Positions 44,266 through 52,956 of a stretch of 59,445 bases of DNA are shown piece by piece; the first letter of the stretch is position 1, and each line of letters opens with the position of its first letter. The position numbers and the translations under genes were made by a program. The DNA is from CAWBRT01 sp050015355 (GTDB lineage: Bacteria; Acidobacteriota; Terriglobia; Terriglobales; Acidobacteriaceae), in the NCBI GenBank assembly GCA_050015355.1, contig JBEKBO010000016.1:1-59445 (forward strand), in the 5' to 3' direction. Under the pieces are notes generated by a model. The model saw nothing but the letters and a program-made list of their open reading frames with translations, was not told where the DNA came from and did no database searches.

Positions 44266-44789
44266 CTGTCCCCACCCCGAGTTCGTGTTGAGTCTGCCCA
44301 CGTGAGAAGCGCACTTTGGAGCTCTGGAAGCGCAGCTCTGGCAGTTGCAGCATCACCTCGACGAATACTCAGTTGCTCCTCGTGATCGGTTTGAAGCACG
44401 AGAGTGACCTCATCCCTCAACGAAGCGGGTGTCGGTCGCTTCTCAGGGGGCAATCCGGTGGATAGGATTGCGTCCAACTGATCGAGCGTAGCCTCAAGCG
44501 TCAATAGCACATCGGAGATGCGCTCGCTTATATAGGTGGCCGCCCAATGGATTTGCTCGTCTCCAGTGATGGGTTCGGCGGACGGTGGCGGCGACGCACG
44601 CTCCGCCGAGTGCCGAGTTGCGCGCTTTGCCGAACGCACAAGGCTTTGCGCGATTTGCAGGTCCTCATGTGTCTCTTCCGCAACTCGGCCGCGTCGCAGT
44701 CCATCAAGTATTTCAAACGCCAGCCAGTCAGCATCTACAGTTGCTAATGCCTCGATTAATGGTGTAAGCCTTGTGTCGATTATTGCCAT
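44262..44789 (-). CDS. Hypothetical partner of the nuclease-like protein, 175 aa
   Basis: All-helical, Ala/Glu-rich product with AILSTGLPPEKRPTPASLRD and ATYISERISDVLLTLEATLD; no known motif. The ATG at 44789 has AGGA ten bases upstream. It ends in ATGA overlap with the nuclease-like gene, so stoichiometric expression is likely. It could be an antitoxin-like or sensor subunit; nothing in the sequence decides this. Confidence 0.6.
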   Translation of the reverse strand: MAIIDTRLTPLIEALATVDADWLAFEILDGLRRGRVAEETHEDLQIAQSLVRSAKRATRHSAERASPPPSAEPITGDEQIHWAATYISERISDVLLTLEATLDQLDAILSTGLPPEKRPTPASLRDEVTLVLQTDHEEQLSIRRGDAATARAALPELQSALLTWADSTRTRGGDR

Positions 44790-44825
44790 CGTCTGTTCCT
44801 ACTACGCCATACGCCAACCCAAGCT

Positions 44826-44973
44826 ATGACCGTTGATTCTCCACCTTCAGAAAGTCTCATTTGAGTTCTTGATTCTAGGCAAATCCGCCAAGGAGCGGCA
44901 AGCACTAACGAAGTGGTGCCAGCTTCCATACTACGACACAGCTCCGAACTGTCCGCCGGCAGAGCGCAGGTAA
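44826..44973 (+). pseudogene. Possible small frameshifted gene remnant
   Basis: ATG 44826 reads MTVDSPPSESLI and stops; a neighbouring frame continues from about 44860 with FEFLILGKSAKERQALTKWC and ends at TAA 44971-44973. The second stretch looks like protein. The remaining intergenic DNA to 45146 shows nothing else. Confidence 0.25.
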
Positions 44974-45146
44974 GGCGGGCGTCGAAGGGGCGGTAGTGCC
45001 TGCCATTCCACGCTCAGCACCGAGAACCCCGTTGCAACCGGTGGAATTGCCCATTTCTTTTACCACTCCCCAGCGATTCCGCCAGAATCACGGACAAATC
45101 GGAGGTTGTGTGCGTAACACAAGGCCAAGGGTGCCTCTGAATCCCA

Positions 45147-48100
45147 TCACATCTTCTGTCCAAGCGTCGGTCTGACGGTCTTCCTCGGCGGCGATTCCAT
45201 CTCCGCGTCCGGCGGGGGCCGGGGACGTTGCTCCCAGTCATTACGTCTTTCAGCGCTTGCCGACACTCCGGCTGCCCGATCATCCGCTCCCGCATCTCCA
45301 TCACTCTCGACACCGCCCTCGTCTCCGGCGGGCGGCGCAGCCTGTCGCTCGCCCTTGTCGAGATCGAGCGCTGCGTTCAGTTCCGCTTGCCGCCCGAGCA
45401 ATTCCCGAAGCTTCGTTTCATGCTCGAACGGCTTGCCCGCCTGCTCCTCGAAATCCCCCAGCATCTTTTCAGCGCGGGCGGTGCGCTCCCGCTCATCCGC
45501 GACGGCCTTGTCCTGGGCGCGCAGCGCATGCTCGATGCTCTGCATCGTCCCTGACGGATTTTCCGCGTTCAACTGCGCCCTGTAGACCCCCGCTCCCCTG
45601 ATGAACAGCTCCGGCAGGCGTTCGTCATCAGAGTCGACAACGAGCGTCGCCCCCCTCCCCCGGCTCAGGATCTCGAACCCGCGCAGCGCGCCGCGCACCT
45701 GCAGGGTCAGGTCATCGCGCCACGACAGCACCACCTGCGTGAGCGCCGCTGCGCCTTCCTCACGCGCGCCCTTGCCGGAATAAACCCGGTTGCCCACCGT
45801 CATGGAGAACTCTTCGCCAGCATGGCCGTCGCGGGTAGCGATATCGGCGGACAGCCGCTCGATCCGCTCATGTCGTTCCCGGATTTCTGATGGCAGGGCA
45901 CGGATTTGCAGGCGAATGCTGTGCTGCTGGTTGAGGTGCGCCGCGCGCAACTGGTCCAGCTTGCGGACCTCATTATCGACCTTGACCTTTTCCATGACTG
46001 CCGGATTGCCCGACGCGATGGCCTTGATTTCGGCATAGGTGAGCGCACCGCCGTCCAGGTCCTCCGCGCAACGAACCGATGTCTGCCCGTTCATCACCTG
46101 CTGGATGAACCGGGCCTTGGTCTCCAGGGTCTGCCACATATAGGCGTCGAACGAGCCTTCCGTCACGTACCGGAATATCCGCACCTCGGCGTTGAGGTTG
46201 CCCTGCCGTAGAATGCGCCCTTCGCGCTGTTCTATGTCGCGGGGCCGCCACGGCGCATCGAGGTGATGCAATGCCGCAAGCCGCCGCTGCACGTTCGTCC
46301 CCGCTCCCATCTTCTCCGTAGATCCAATGAGGATGCGTATCCGGCCGGCATTGACAGAATCGAACAGAAGCTTCTTTTCGGCATCGGTGTCGGCGTCGTG
46401 GATGAAGGCGATTTCTGCTTGCGGCACGCCGCTGCCGATCAGGTTCGTCCGCAGTTCATCGTAGACATTGAACCGCGCCGGGTCCGGCGTCGAGAGATCG
46501 CAGAACACGAGCTGGGTTGACCGGAGCTGACGGGTTTCCTCCCAGACATGCTTGATGCGCAGCACCGCCAGCATCAACTTGGTATTAGAGTCCGGCTGCT
46601 CCGGACCGACCAGGCGCATGTCGAGCGCGGCCTTGCGGCCTTCGCCGGTGATCTTCAGCATGTTGTCCACCGAGGGATCGACGCGCATCGTGCGCAGCCG
46701 CTCAGCCCGCTCGGTGAGCGTTTTGATAAAGGCCTTCAGCGGCTCGGAGCTCGGTGCCGCCGCAATATGCGGCTTGCCGCCCGCCACGGTCGGCCGCGGC
46801 AGGTTCAGCATGTCGGCGGTCTGCACGTCGGCGAAGGTGCGGAACATCGACAGCAGCTCGGGCAGGTTGATGAATTTCGCGAAGCGCGTGTGCATCCGGT
46901 AGCCCGAGCCGTCCGGGGCCAGCTCCAGGGCCGTGACCGCTTCCGCGAAATTCGCGGCCCATGCGTCGAAATGCGCGACGCCACGCTCCTTCAGGAGATC
47001 GGGCGCCAGATAGCGCAGCATCGTGTACATCTCGGCCATAGTGTTCGAGATGGGCGTCCCGGTCGCGAATACGACGCCGCGCCCGCCGCTGGCCTCGCGC
47101 ACATAGCGCGTCTTCATGTACATGTCGAGCGCCCGGTTGCTCTCTGAATTCGGCAGGCCCGCGATGCGGTTCATTTTCGTGGTGTAGAACAGGTTCTTGT
47201 AGAGATCGGCTTCATCGACGAAGATCTGGTCCACGCCCAGCTCCTCGAAGGTCAGGGTATTGTCTTTTCCTTCGCGGTCGGCGCGTTCCTTGAGTTTCGC
47301 GACAAACCGCTTCTTCGCCTTCTCCAGCTCCTTCACCAGTCGCCGGTTGTCGTCCTTGCCCGCTTTGGCCTCGATGATCGCCGCCTCCAGCTCCTCGACC
47401 TGTTCCTCGACGAAGCGCCGGAACAGATCGTCCGACACCGGCAGGAACTCGAACGAGCGGTGCGAGACGATGACCGCGTCATATGTGCCGCTCGCAATCC
47501 GGGCCATCGCCCGCTGCCGGTTGCCGTTGGCGAAATGATCCCGTCCGGCGACGAACAGGCGCGCCTGCGGATACAGCTTCAAGAACTCCGCGCCCCACTG
47601 TTCGACCAGGTGATTGGGCACCACGAACATCGGCTTTTTCGCCAGACCGAGGCGGCGCATTTCCATGGCGGCCGCCGCCATGGTCCACGTCTTGCCGGCC
47701 CCCACGACATGCGCCAGCAGCGTGCCGCCGCTTTGCACGATCCGCCAGACGGCGTCTTTCTGATGGCGGGACAGGTCCCCGTCGCGCAGATACTCACGGT
47801 TCATGCCGGTCAGTTGCAGGTGCGCGCCGTCGAAGCTGCGCAGGCGCAGATTGTTGAAGCGGTCGTTATACTCACGCGCGAGCCGCGCCGCGCGCGCGCT
47901 GTCTTCCCATACCCACTCCCGGAAGCGATCCTTCAGCTGCTGCTGCTTTTCACGCGCCGCGATCGTCTCCTGCTGGTTGATGACCCGCGATTTGTCGGGC
48001 AGGAGATCGTAAGCGGTTGGCACGCGGCCATTCAGGGCCTGGTCGACCAGTTCGGAGGCGTGAAAGCGCGCTGTGCCGTGCGTCGTGGTGTTGGCGACGT

Positions 48101-50504
48101 TGTACTTCTCCCCGGCATCGACCTCGACCGTCCAGGTCGCGATGGGGACGGCATACCCCACGCGCGCGTTGCGCGGGGCGATGCCGAGCAGCGACGAGAC
48201 GAAATCCCGGATGTCCGTTGCCGGAATCCACGACGACCCCAGGCGGGCCTCGATGTCGCCCGGCTCCAGATCGACGGGCTGCACCGCCTTCAATGCCTCG
48301 ATATTCCGCTCGTAAGCCGGGTCGAGCGCCGTCGCCGCCGTGGCTACCGCCAGCTTGCGGCGCACGTCGCCGCTCAGATAGCGGTCGGCGGTTTCCCATT
48401 GCCCGCCCTCGGGATTGCAGTAGACCAGACTCCCCAGCTCGCGCTGCAACGCCCGCGCGGAGCGGCCCGTCACCTCCTCCATGCGAGGCCAGTGAACCTC
48501 GCCGGTCTCGTTCAGGGAAACGGCGAGCGCTTCCGCCGCCGTCTCGACATGAGTGACAGGTTTATAGCGCTCCAGCGTCCGCCGCTCGAAGATGGCCGTC
48601 TTCGTGGCGCGCTTCGTCTCGGGATCGTAGTTTTCAAGGGAGAGTAAGAGGGGCTGATCGGGATCGCCGGCAAAGGCCTTGACGTTCTCGGGCGACGACA
48701 GCGGACCGTAGCGCCTGACAAAGGAATCGTAGATATCGTTCAGCAGAACCCGCGCTTCGCCAATGCGCTCCTCCGGCGCATCGTCGAGCTGCGTGCGGAA
48801 GACAAGGCGGATGGCATCCCGCACCGCCAGCATGCCGCGAATGCGCCACGCCGATGCCCCCGGCACTTTCGCCGTCTCGAATACCGGACCCCGGCGTATG
48901 GCCAGCAGCCCGTCGCGGATGGCATAGGCGCCGTCCTTTACATCCGAGCCGTCAGCTTCGGCCAGATCGGCGCTTTCGGGCGGCGGGCGCGCGCGGTCGC
49001 CCGGCCCCGCCGTTCGGGCCGCGTAGATACCCTGCGGTAGCATCGAGACGGCTTGTTTCAGGCGCTCGGGAGACAGCTCGCCCGCGAGCGTCGGCTCGCG
49101 CTCCCTGTACTGCGACCCTTCGAGCCGCATCTGGCCCAGCATCACCTCCGGATGCCGCGCGAAATACTCGTTTACGGAAACCGCACCGTCCGGCGTGTCA
49201 ATCGGCGCCAGCTCCCGCCATGCTTCGCTGCCAGGAGCGGTTCCCGAAATCCGCTTTTGCAGGAACAGAATGTCCGTCGTCACTTCCGTTCCCGCGTTGG
49301 CTTTGAAAGCGGTGTTGGGCAGCCGGATCGCAGCGACCAGATCGGCACGGTCAGCCAGATACCGCCGCATCGTCGCATCCTGCTTGTCCATCGTGTAGCG
49401 GCTGGTGATGAGGGCCATCACGCCGCCCGCGCGCAGCTTGTCGAGCGACTTCGCCAGGAAGTAATCATGGATCGCGCGTGTGACCGGGGAATGTCTGTAA
49501 GCGGGGTCATGCACGGGATAGTTGCCGAACGGGATATTGCCGATCACCACGTCGAAGAAATTATCCGGCAGGGCCGTTTCCTCGAACCCCTTCGCGAATA
49601 TCCTCGCGTCAGGGTAGAGCTGCTTCGCGATCCGCGCCGTGATGCCGTCCAGCTCGACGCCGGTCCGCCGGCAGCCGGGCAGCAACGATTCCGGCATCAG
49701 GCCGAAGAAATGCCCCACGCCCATCGACGGCTCAAGGATCTGCGCGCCCGCCTCCAGCCCGAGGCGATCCATGGCCTGCCACAGAGCCTCGATGACCATG
49801 GGCGAGGTGTAATGGGCATTCGGGGTCGAGGCGCGGGCCGAGTCGTATTCCTCGGGCGTCAGGTTCTCCCGCACGTCTCGGGCTATCTCCTCCCAGTCAC
49901 TACGGGGATAAGGATGGAAGACATTCGACAGGGCGCCCCAGCCGTTGTAGCGGGCGAGCACAGATTTTTCGGCTGCTGTCGCCTCACGGCTTTCGTCTTC
50001 GACGAGCCGCAGCGTGCGGATGGCCGCGATGTTATCGCGAGCCTTTTCCTTCTGCCCGCCCTGCCCGATCCGGTGGGCTTCGGTTATCCGGAAATCGCGC
50101 GGCGGCGGCCGCGCTTCCTCCGGGGCGATGTCGCTGACGTGGAGTTCCCGGACCTCGATGTTTGGGATGGGGGCCGGGCTGGCGGCGGGAGGTTCTCGCT
50201 CTGGTTCTCGCTCCGGGGCAACAACCACTCCTGCGCCGCCAGTTCCCATGCCGCGTGATACGTCATCTTTGTCACCGACACCAGCTCGTACAGCAGGTCG
50301 CCCGTCTTCTCCTGCGCCTCGAACACCGCCTGGTCCAGGCGATTCTGCTTCTCCAGATCCCGCACCATCTGCGGGCAATTCTCCCGCCAGTGCTTCAGGA
50401 TCGCCTCTCCGAGCGCTGTCCTTTCCGTCATCGGCAACCTCCGCTGCTTGCGCCGTCGACTCTACGGGATTGTCCGTAAACAGGGCAAGCTGGTTGAAAT
50501 GCAC
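45147..50504 (-). CDS. Giant N6-adenine methylase/SNF2-type helicase of mobile-element backbone
   Basis: About 1785 aa. The N-terminal half is a methyltransferase: SAM motif ILEPSMGVGHFFGLM and catalytic GNIPFGNYPV in place of NPPY. The second half is a superfamily 2 helicase: Walker A HVVGAGKTWTMA, DEAD box FVDEADLYKN, ATGTPISNTMAEM, and motif VI region DIEQREGRILRQGN. The C-terminal 250 residues are coiled-coil and charged. Proteins of this N12-class methylase/helicase type are hallmarks of large alphaproteobacterial plasmids and ICEs and probably protect entering DNA. The start is uncertain: GTG 50504 gives MHFNQLALFTDN, a natural-looking head followed by a Gly/Pro/Ala-rich linker; alternatives are GTG 50549 or ATG 50249. 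The linker is overlapped by another gene in a different frame. Confidence 0.88.
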   Translation of the reverse strand: MHFNQLALFTDNPVESTAQAAEVADDGKDSARRGDPEALAGELPADGAGSGEAESPGPGGVRGAGEDGRPAVRAGVGDKDDVSRGMGTGGAGVVVAPEREPEREPPAASPAPIPNIEVRELHVSDIAPEEARPPPRDFRITEAHRIGQGGQKEKARDNIAAIRTLRLVEDESREATAAEKSVLARYNGWGALSNVFHPYPRSDWEEIARDVRENLTPEEYDSARASTPNAHYTSPMVIEALWQAMDRLGLEAGAQILEPSMGVGHFFGLMPESLLPGCRRTGVELDGITARIAKQLYPDARIFAKGFEETALPDNFFDVVIGNIPFGNYPVHDPAYRHSPVTRAIHDYFLAKSLDKLRAGGVMALITSRYTMDKQDATMRRYLADRADLVAAIRLPNTAFKANAGTEVTTDILFLQKRISGTAPGSEAWRELAPIDTPDGAVSVNEYFARHPEVMLGQMRLEGSQYREREPTLAGELSPERLKQAVSMLPQGIYAARTAGPGDRARPPPESADLAEADGSDVKDGAYAIRDGLLAIRRGPVFETAKVPGASAWRIRGMLAVRDAIRLVFRTQLDDAPEERIGEARVLLNDIYDSFVRRYGPLSSPENVKAFAGDPDQPLLLSLENYDPETKRATKTAIFERRTLERYKPVTHVETAAEALAVSLNETGEVHWPRMEEVTGRSARALQRELGSLVYCNPEGGQWETADRYLSGDVRRKLAVATAATALDPAYERNIEALKAVQPVDLEPGDIEARLGSSWIPATDIRDFVSSLLGIAPRNARVGYAVPIATWTVEVDAGEKYNVANTTTHGTARFHASELVDQALNGRVPTAYDLLPDKSRVINQQETIAAREKQQQLKDRFREWVWEDSARAARLAREYNDRFNNLRLRSFDGAHLQLTGMNREYLRDGDLSRHQKDAVWRIVQSGGTLLAHVVGAGKTWTMAAAAMEMRRLGLAKKPMFVVPNHLVEQWGAEFLKLYPQARLFVAGRDHFANGNRQRAMARIASGTYDAVIVSHRSFEFLPVSDDLFRRFVEEQVEELEAAIIEAKAGKDDNRRLVKELEKAKKRFVAKLKERADREGKDNTLTFEELGVDQIFVDEADLYKNLFYTTKMNRIAGLPNSESNRALDMYMKTRYVREASGGRGVVFATGTPISNTMAEMYTMLRYLAPDLLKERGVAHFDAWAANFAEAVTALELAPDGSGYRMHTRFAKFINLPELLSMFRTFADVQTADMLNLPRPTVAGGKPHIAAAPSSEPLKAFIKTLTERAERLRTMRVDPSVDNMLKITGEGRKAALDMRLVGPEQPDSNTKLMLAVLRIKHVWEETRQLRSTQLVFCDLSTPDPARFNVYDELRTNLIGSGVPQAEIAFIHDADTDAEKKLLFDSVNAGRIRILIGSTEKMGAGTNVQRRLAALHHLDAPWRPRDIEQREGRILRQGNLNAEVRIFRYVTEGSFDAYMWQTLETKARFIQQVMNGQTSVRCAEDLDGGALTYAEIKAIASGNPAVMEKVKVDNEVRKLDQLRAAHLNQQHSIRLQIRALPSEIRERHERIERLSADIATRDGHAGEEFSMTVGNRVYSGKGAREEGAAALTQVVLSWRDDLTLQVRGALRGFEILSRGRGATLVVDSDDERLPELFIRGAGVYRAQLNAENPSGTMQSIEHALRAQDKAVADERERTARAEKMLGDFEEQAGKPFEHETKLRELLGRQAELNAALDLDKGERQAAPPAGDEGGVESDGDAGADDRAAGVSASAERRNDWEQRPRPPPDAEMESPPRKTVRPTLGQKM
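50084..50431 (-). CDS. Small helical protein overlapping the helicase N terminus in another frame
   Basis: 115 aa. ATG 50431 has a strong GGAGG six bases upstream. The first 80 residues are a well-formed helical protein (ALGEAILKHWRENCPQMVRD, QAVFEAQEKTGDLLYELVSV, YHAAWELAAQEWLLP); I recall similar short proteins in mobile-element backbones but have no name for it. The tail is Pro/Ser/Arg-rich where the helicase frame becomes conserved. The helicase frame across the same DNA is low-complexity, so this frame is the more information-rich one here. Either both are translated or the helicase starts later. Confidence 0.65.
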   Translation of the reverse strand: MTERTALGEAILKHWRENCPQMVRDLEKQNRLDQAVFEAQEKTGDLLYELVSVTKMTYHAAWELAAQEWLLPRSENQSENLPPPARPPSQTSRSGNSTSATSPRRKRGRRRAISG

Positions 50505-50549
50505 CCGAATCGACACACGCCTGGCTTTGTTTCCGTGAAATCCCGGCAC

Positions 50550-50936
50550 CGCCTTCTCCCGCCTGCGTCGCTCGACACCCGCCCCGTTTTTCTCCCGACG
50601 GCATCACTACAACAACCCGGCGTTCATACGTTCTGACAATCTGCGCTCAAAGGCTGTACATAATCCAGCCTATCCCCGAACCCCTGAACATTTCGTTAAC
50701 GCAGCTTTGGCTCGTATTTGCCCTTGATGCCCTCCTCGCTCCTTAATCCGGTTGCCCTCAACAAGCATGGGACTCTGCCGGACGCGCCTTTCGTGTCAAT
50801 GCTCAGAGCTTCTTTCGTTCACGGTTTCCGTACCGGACCCTCCGCGAACGAAGAGAAGCTTGTGACACGCGCAGGCTATCCGCCCGGCTGGTCGATTCCC
50901 ACGTTGAGAGCAACCAGACAGAAAAGGAGTTACACG
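50550..50936. other. Intergenic region between divergent backbone operons
   Basis: No gene found. It separates the minus-strand helicase unit from the plus-strand chain of small genes and should contain both promoters. AAAGGAG at 50923-50929 is the ribosome site of the next gene. Confidence 0.4.
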
Positions 50937-51074
50937 ATGGACAACGGCACAGACATCAACCCGGACGGGCGGAACGTTATCTCCCGCCGCATCGTCGAGG
51001 TCACCGACCATGACGAAACCATCTTCGCGGAATTTATCGATCTCGACACCTTCGACGCATGGAGGCCGCAATGA
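50937..51074 (+). CDS. Hypothetical 45-aa protein
   Basis: ATG 50937 with AAAAGGAG eight bases upstream. Acidic, strand-rich product (NVISRRIVEVTDHDETIFAE) ending FDAWRPQ. The stop overlaps the next start as ATGA. First gene of a chain of at least four translationally coupled small genes. No known family. Confidence 0.6.
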   Translation: MDNGTDINPDGRNVISRRIVEVTDHDETIFAEFIDLDTFDAWRPQ

Positions 51075-51394
51075 CCCAGCATCAGAATCAATCTCCGCCG
51101 GCACATACGCCCTTGCCGTGGAAACCTTCTGACTCCGGCATCGGTATTTGGTCCGCAGGCGAACCCCTCGGCAAGAACAAGATCATCTCCATCTGTTCAT
51201 GCGACGCCGTTTCCCGGCCCAAGGATGAAAACAAGGCTAATGCAGATTTCATACTTCGAGCTTGCAATAACCACTACGAGCTTCTGCAAGCCTTCGAGAC
51301 CCTGCTCGCGATCTTGGAAACTAACGAGCAGCCGGGCGAGGCAGACCTATATCCGGTGCGAACCGCTATCGCCAAAGCACGGAGGCAGCCATGA
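51071..51394 (+). CDS. Hypothetical 107-aa protein
   Basis: ATG 51071, with GGAGG just upstream and ATGA overlap on both sides. TPLPWKPSDSGIGIWSAGEP and ANADFILRACNNHYELLQAF are the recognisable stretches; the second is the NAxFIvrACN-type motif common in short phage and plasmid proteins of unknown role. Typical of mobile-element accessory genes. Confidence 0.68.
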   Translation: MTQHQNQSPPAHTPLPWKPSDSGIGIWSAGEPLGKNKIISICSCDAVSRPKDENKANADFILRACNNHYELLQAFETLLAILETNEQPGEADLYPVRTAIAKARRQP

Positions 51395-51984
51395 CCGACA
51401 TCACCAACGAACAGCGCGCCGGATGGGCCGCACACGCGGTTCTGCAATACGCCACCGGCAAGGAAGGCGGCGAGGAACTCTACGACGATCCCGAGACCGT
51501 CCTTACGGACCTGCTCACCGATCTGCGCCACTACACCGTCCGTGAAAACATTGCTTTCAAAACGTGCCTCGACCGTGCTGAAATGCACTACGACGCTGAA
51601 GCCACCGAAGAACTCGACAACACCTTCGGACTTCGCTGCCCGCAATGCGGCGCATCCGATCAAATAGACATCTGCGCCGACGTTTGGGTCCGCTTATGCC
51701 CAGACGGCGCTGACGCTACAGCCGCCGAGAACGGCGACACAGAGTGGACCGATCACAGCGGCGCCAAATGCTGTGCTTGCGGCTTCGGTGGCAATGTCAG
51801 CGATTTCAGCACCCGGCCAGACACCGACCAGTTCTTTGCAGCCATCGCCGAAGAGCATCTGTCCATCGACACGCTCGAAACTCGCCGGCGGGATCTCCTC
51901 GACTTTCACAACGTGTCTGTCCAGGGCGTCCGCGCAGCGCTCGGAGCCGCATATGAAGCCGGGAAGAAAGCGGGGCCGTCATGA
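51391..51984 (+). CDS. Hypothetical protein with a zinc-ribbon-like pair, 197 aa
   Basis: Two CxxC knuckles, RCPQCG (C83, C86) and KCCACG (C127, C130), probably bind zinc. The N-terminal half is helical (DLLTDLRHYTVRENIAFKTC) and the C terminus basic. It is coupled by ATGA overlaps to both neighbours. The function is unknown; nucleic-acid contact by the ribbon is plausible. Confidence 0.65.
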   Translation: MTDITNEQRAGWAAHAVLQYATGKEGGEELYDDPETVLTDLLTDLRHYTVRENIAFKTCLDRAEMHYDAEATEELDNTFGLRCPQCGASDQIDICADVWVRLCPDGADATAAENGDTEWTDHSGAKCCACGFGGNVSDFSTRPDTDQFFAAIAEEHLSIDTLETRRRDLLDFHNVSVQGVRAALGAAYEAGKKAGPS

Positions 51985-52187
51985 CTGCGGAACCCGTACC
52001 GTTCATCGATTACTGGGATGCAGTTGACACTGCGATGCTCAAATTCTTCGGCATCGACACCTGGTATGCAGGTATCGAAGCTGACCGCATCGCAGCAGCC
52101 CAAGAAGAAGGCGACACGCCCGAGGATTTCGCGCTCTGGTTCGGCGAAAAATATGGTCTCTCCCTCATTTCAGAATGGGGATGTTAA
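51981..52187 (+). CDS. Hypothetical 68-aa protein
   Basis: Coupled by ATGA to the zinc-ribbon gene. Acidic and aromatic: FIDYWDAVDTAMLKFFGIDT and ALWFGEKYGLSLISEWGC. The pattern (x)FGIDTxxAGI...EExxTPxxFAxWFGEKY looks like small conserved mobile-element proteins. No function known. Confidence 0.6.
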   Translation: MTAEPVPFIDYWDAVDTAMLKFFGIDTWYAGIEADRIAAAQEEGDTPEDFALWFGEKYGLSLISEWGC

Positions 52188-52190
52188 ACC

Positions 52191-52318
52191 ATGAGCGATA
52201 GATTATTTACCCGCATGCTCAATGGCGTACCCTGCGCCGACTGATCGATGTCATGTCCTTCATGCCCGCGCGCAGCGTCGTCTGGTATCACCACCGCTCT
52301 GGCCGCCGCGCCAGCCCC
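52191..52318 (+). pseudogene. Degenerate copy of the orphan methyltransferase 5' end
   Basis: Starts ATGAGCGATAGATTATTTAC and aligns with the first 150 bp of the intact gene at 52953: RMLNG, the ATCGATGTCATGTCC block, ATGCCCGCGCG and the later CACCGCTC-GCCGCCGCG block all match. One base is missing before ATCGATG, causing a TGA, and about 28-33 bases coding the DPPY motif are deleted. The rest of the gene is absent. It arose by tandem duplication or replacement of the cassette. 52319-52566 holds nothing else I can support. Confidence 0.75.
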
Positions 52319-52566
52319 CAGTTGCTCGCTCTTCTGAAAATCGCGAGCCCGTCCGCTGCCCCCAGCAGCGCGGAAGTTCAGCCTCGAACACTGCGCCCCG
52401 ATTTCTCTTTCCGTTGCTTGTTGTCAGTCTCTGGCTCAGTTTGCCGGGCCTGCCGCCGTCGTCAACGGGCGCCCGCACCGAGTGACCGTGTAACCCGTTG
52501 ACCCCGGCGGCATACCGGCCCGGCTATTTCCTCGCCATCGACAACAACCAAGGAAAGGAAAAAGCC

Positions 52567-52956
52567 ATGAGTAAATCACCACTCGATAAGGCCGCCGATG
52601 CCGCCCGCGAGGTTCTGTCTAAAATCGAGGACGTTGCGATGGCCGTTAAGGCCGATCTTGAAAATCTGTCTGGCATCGCTGATGCTGCCGATGCGAACCT
52701 TGATGACCTCTACGAGAGCACCGAAATCCTATGCCGGGAAATCGTCGACACATTACAGCTACCATCCGATCCCGTCGCGCTTGCGACTGTCCAGACTATT
52801 GACAACCTTCTCGCCCTCTTGCTCGAAGCGAAAAACTACCTTGAAAGCGGGCAATCCTTGGCCGCCCTTGGTACGTTGCAGTTGTTTGACAACCACGCCG
52901 ACGATCTCAAAGCAGCTATCCGTCTCACCGTCATGGCTCAGCGGAGGCAGAAATGA
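52567..52956 (+). CDS. Hypothetical helical protein, 129 aa
   Basis: ATG 52567 with AAGGAAAGG upstream; the longer open frame lacks support. Highly helical and acidic (AADAAREVLSKIEDVAMAVK, LLALLLEAKNYLESGQSLAA), perhaps a small coiled-coil. Its TGA overlaps the methyltransferase start (ATGA), so it may be a translational partner or regulator of it. No family recognised. Confidence 0.65.
   Translation: MSKSPLDKAADAAREVLSKIEDVAMAVKADLENLSGIADAADANLDDLYESTEILCREIVDTLQLPSDPVALATVQTIDNLLALLLEAKNYLESGQSLAALGTLQLFDNHADDLKAAIRLTVMAQRRQK

Noticed and set aside
47460..50258. Long plus-strand frames (395 and 401 codons) opposite the methylase-helicase
   Set aside because: Antisense shadows rich in Arg/His/Pro; the minus-strand frame has all helicase and methylase motifs.
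50536..50552. ATCCCGGCACC as the missing 3' end of the broken tRNA-Leu
   Set aside because: It lacks the final A of CCA, has no T arm or variable arm upstream, and lies in the leader of the helicase gene.
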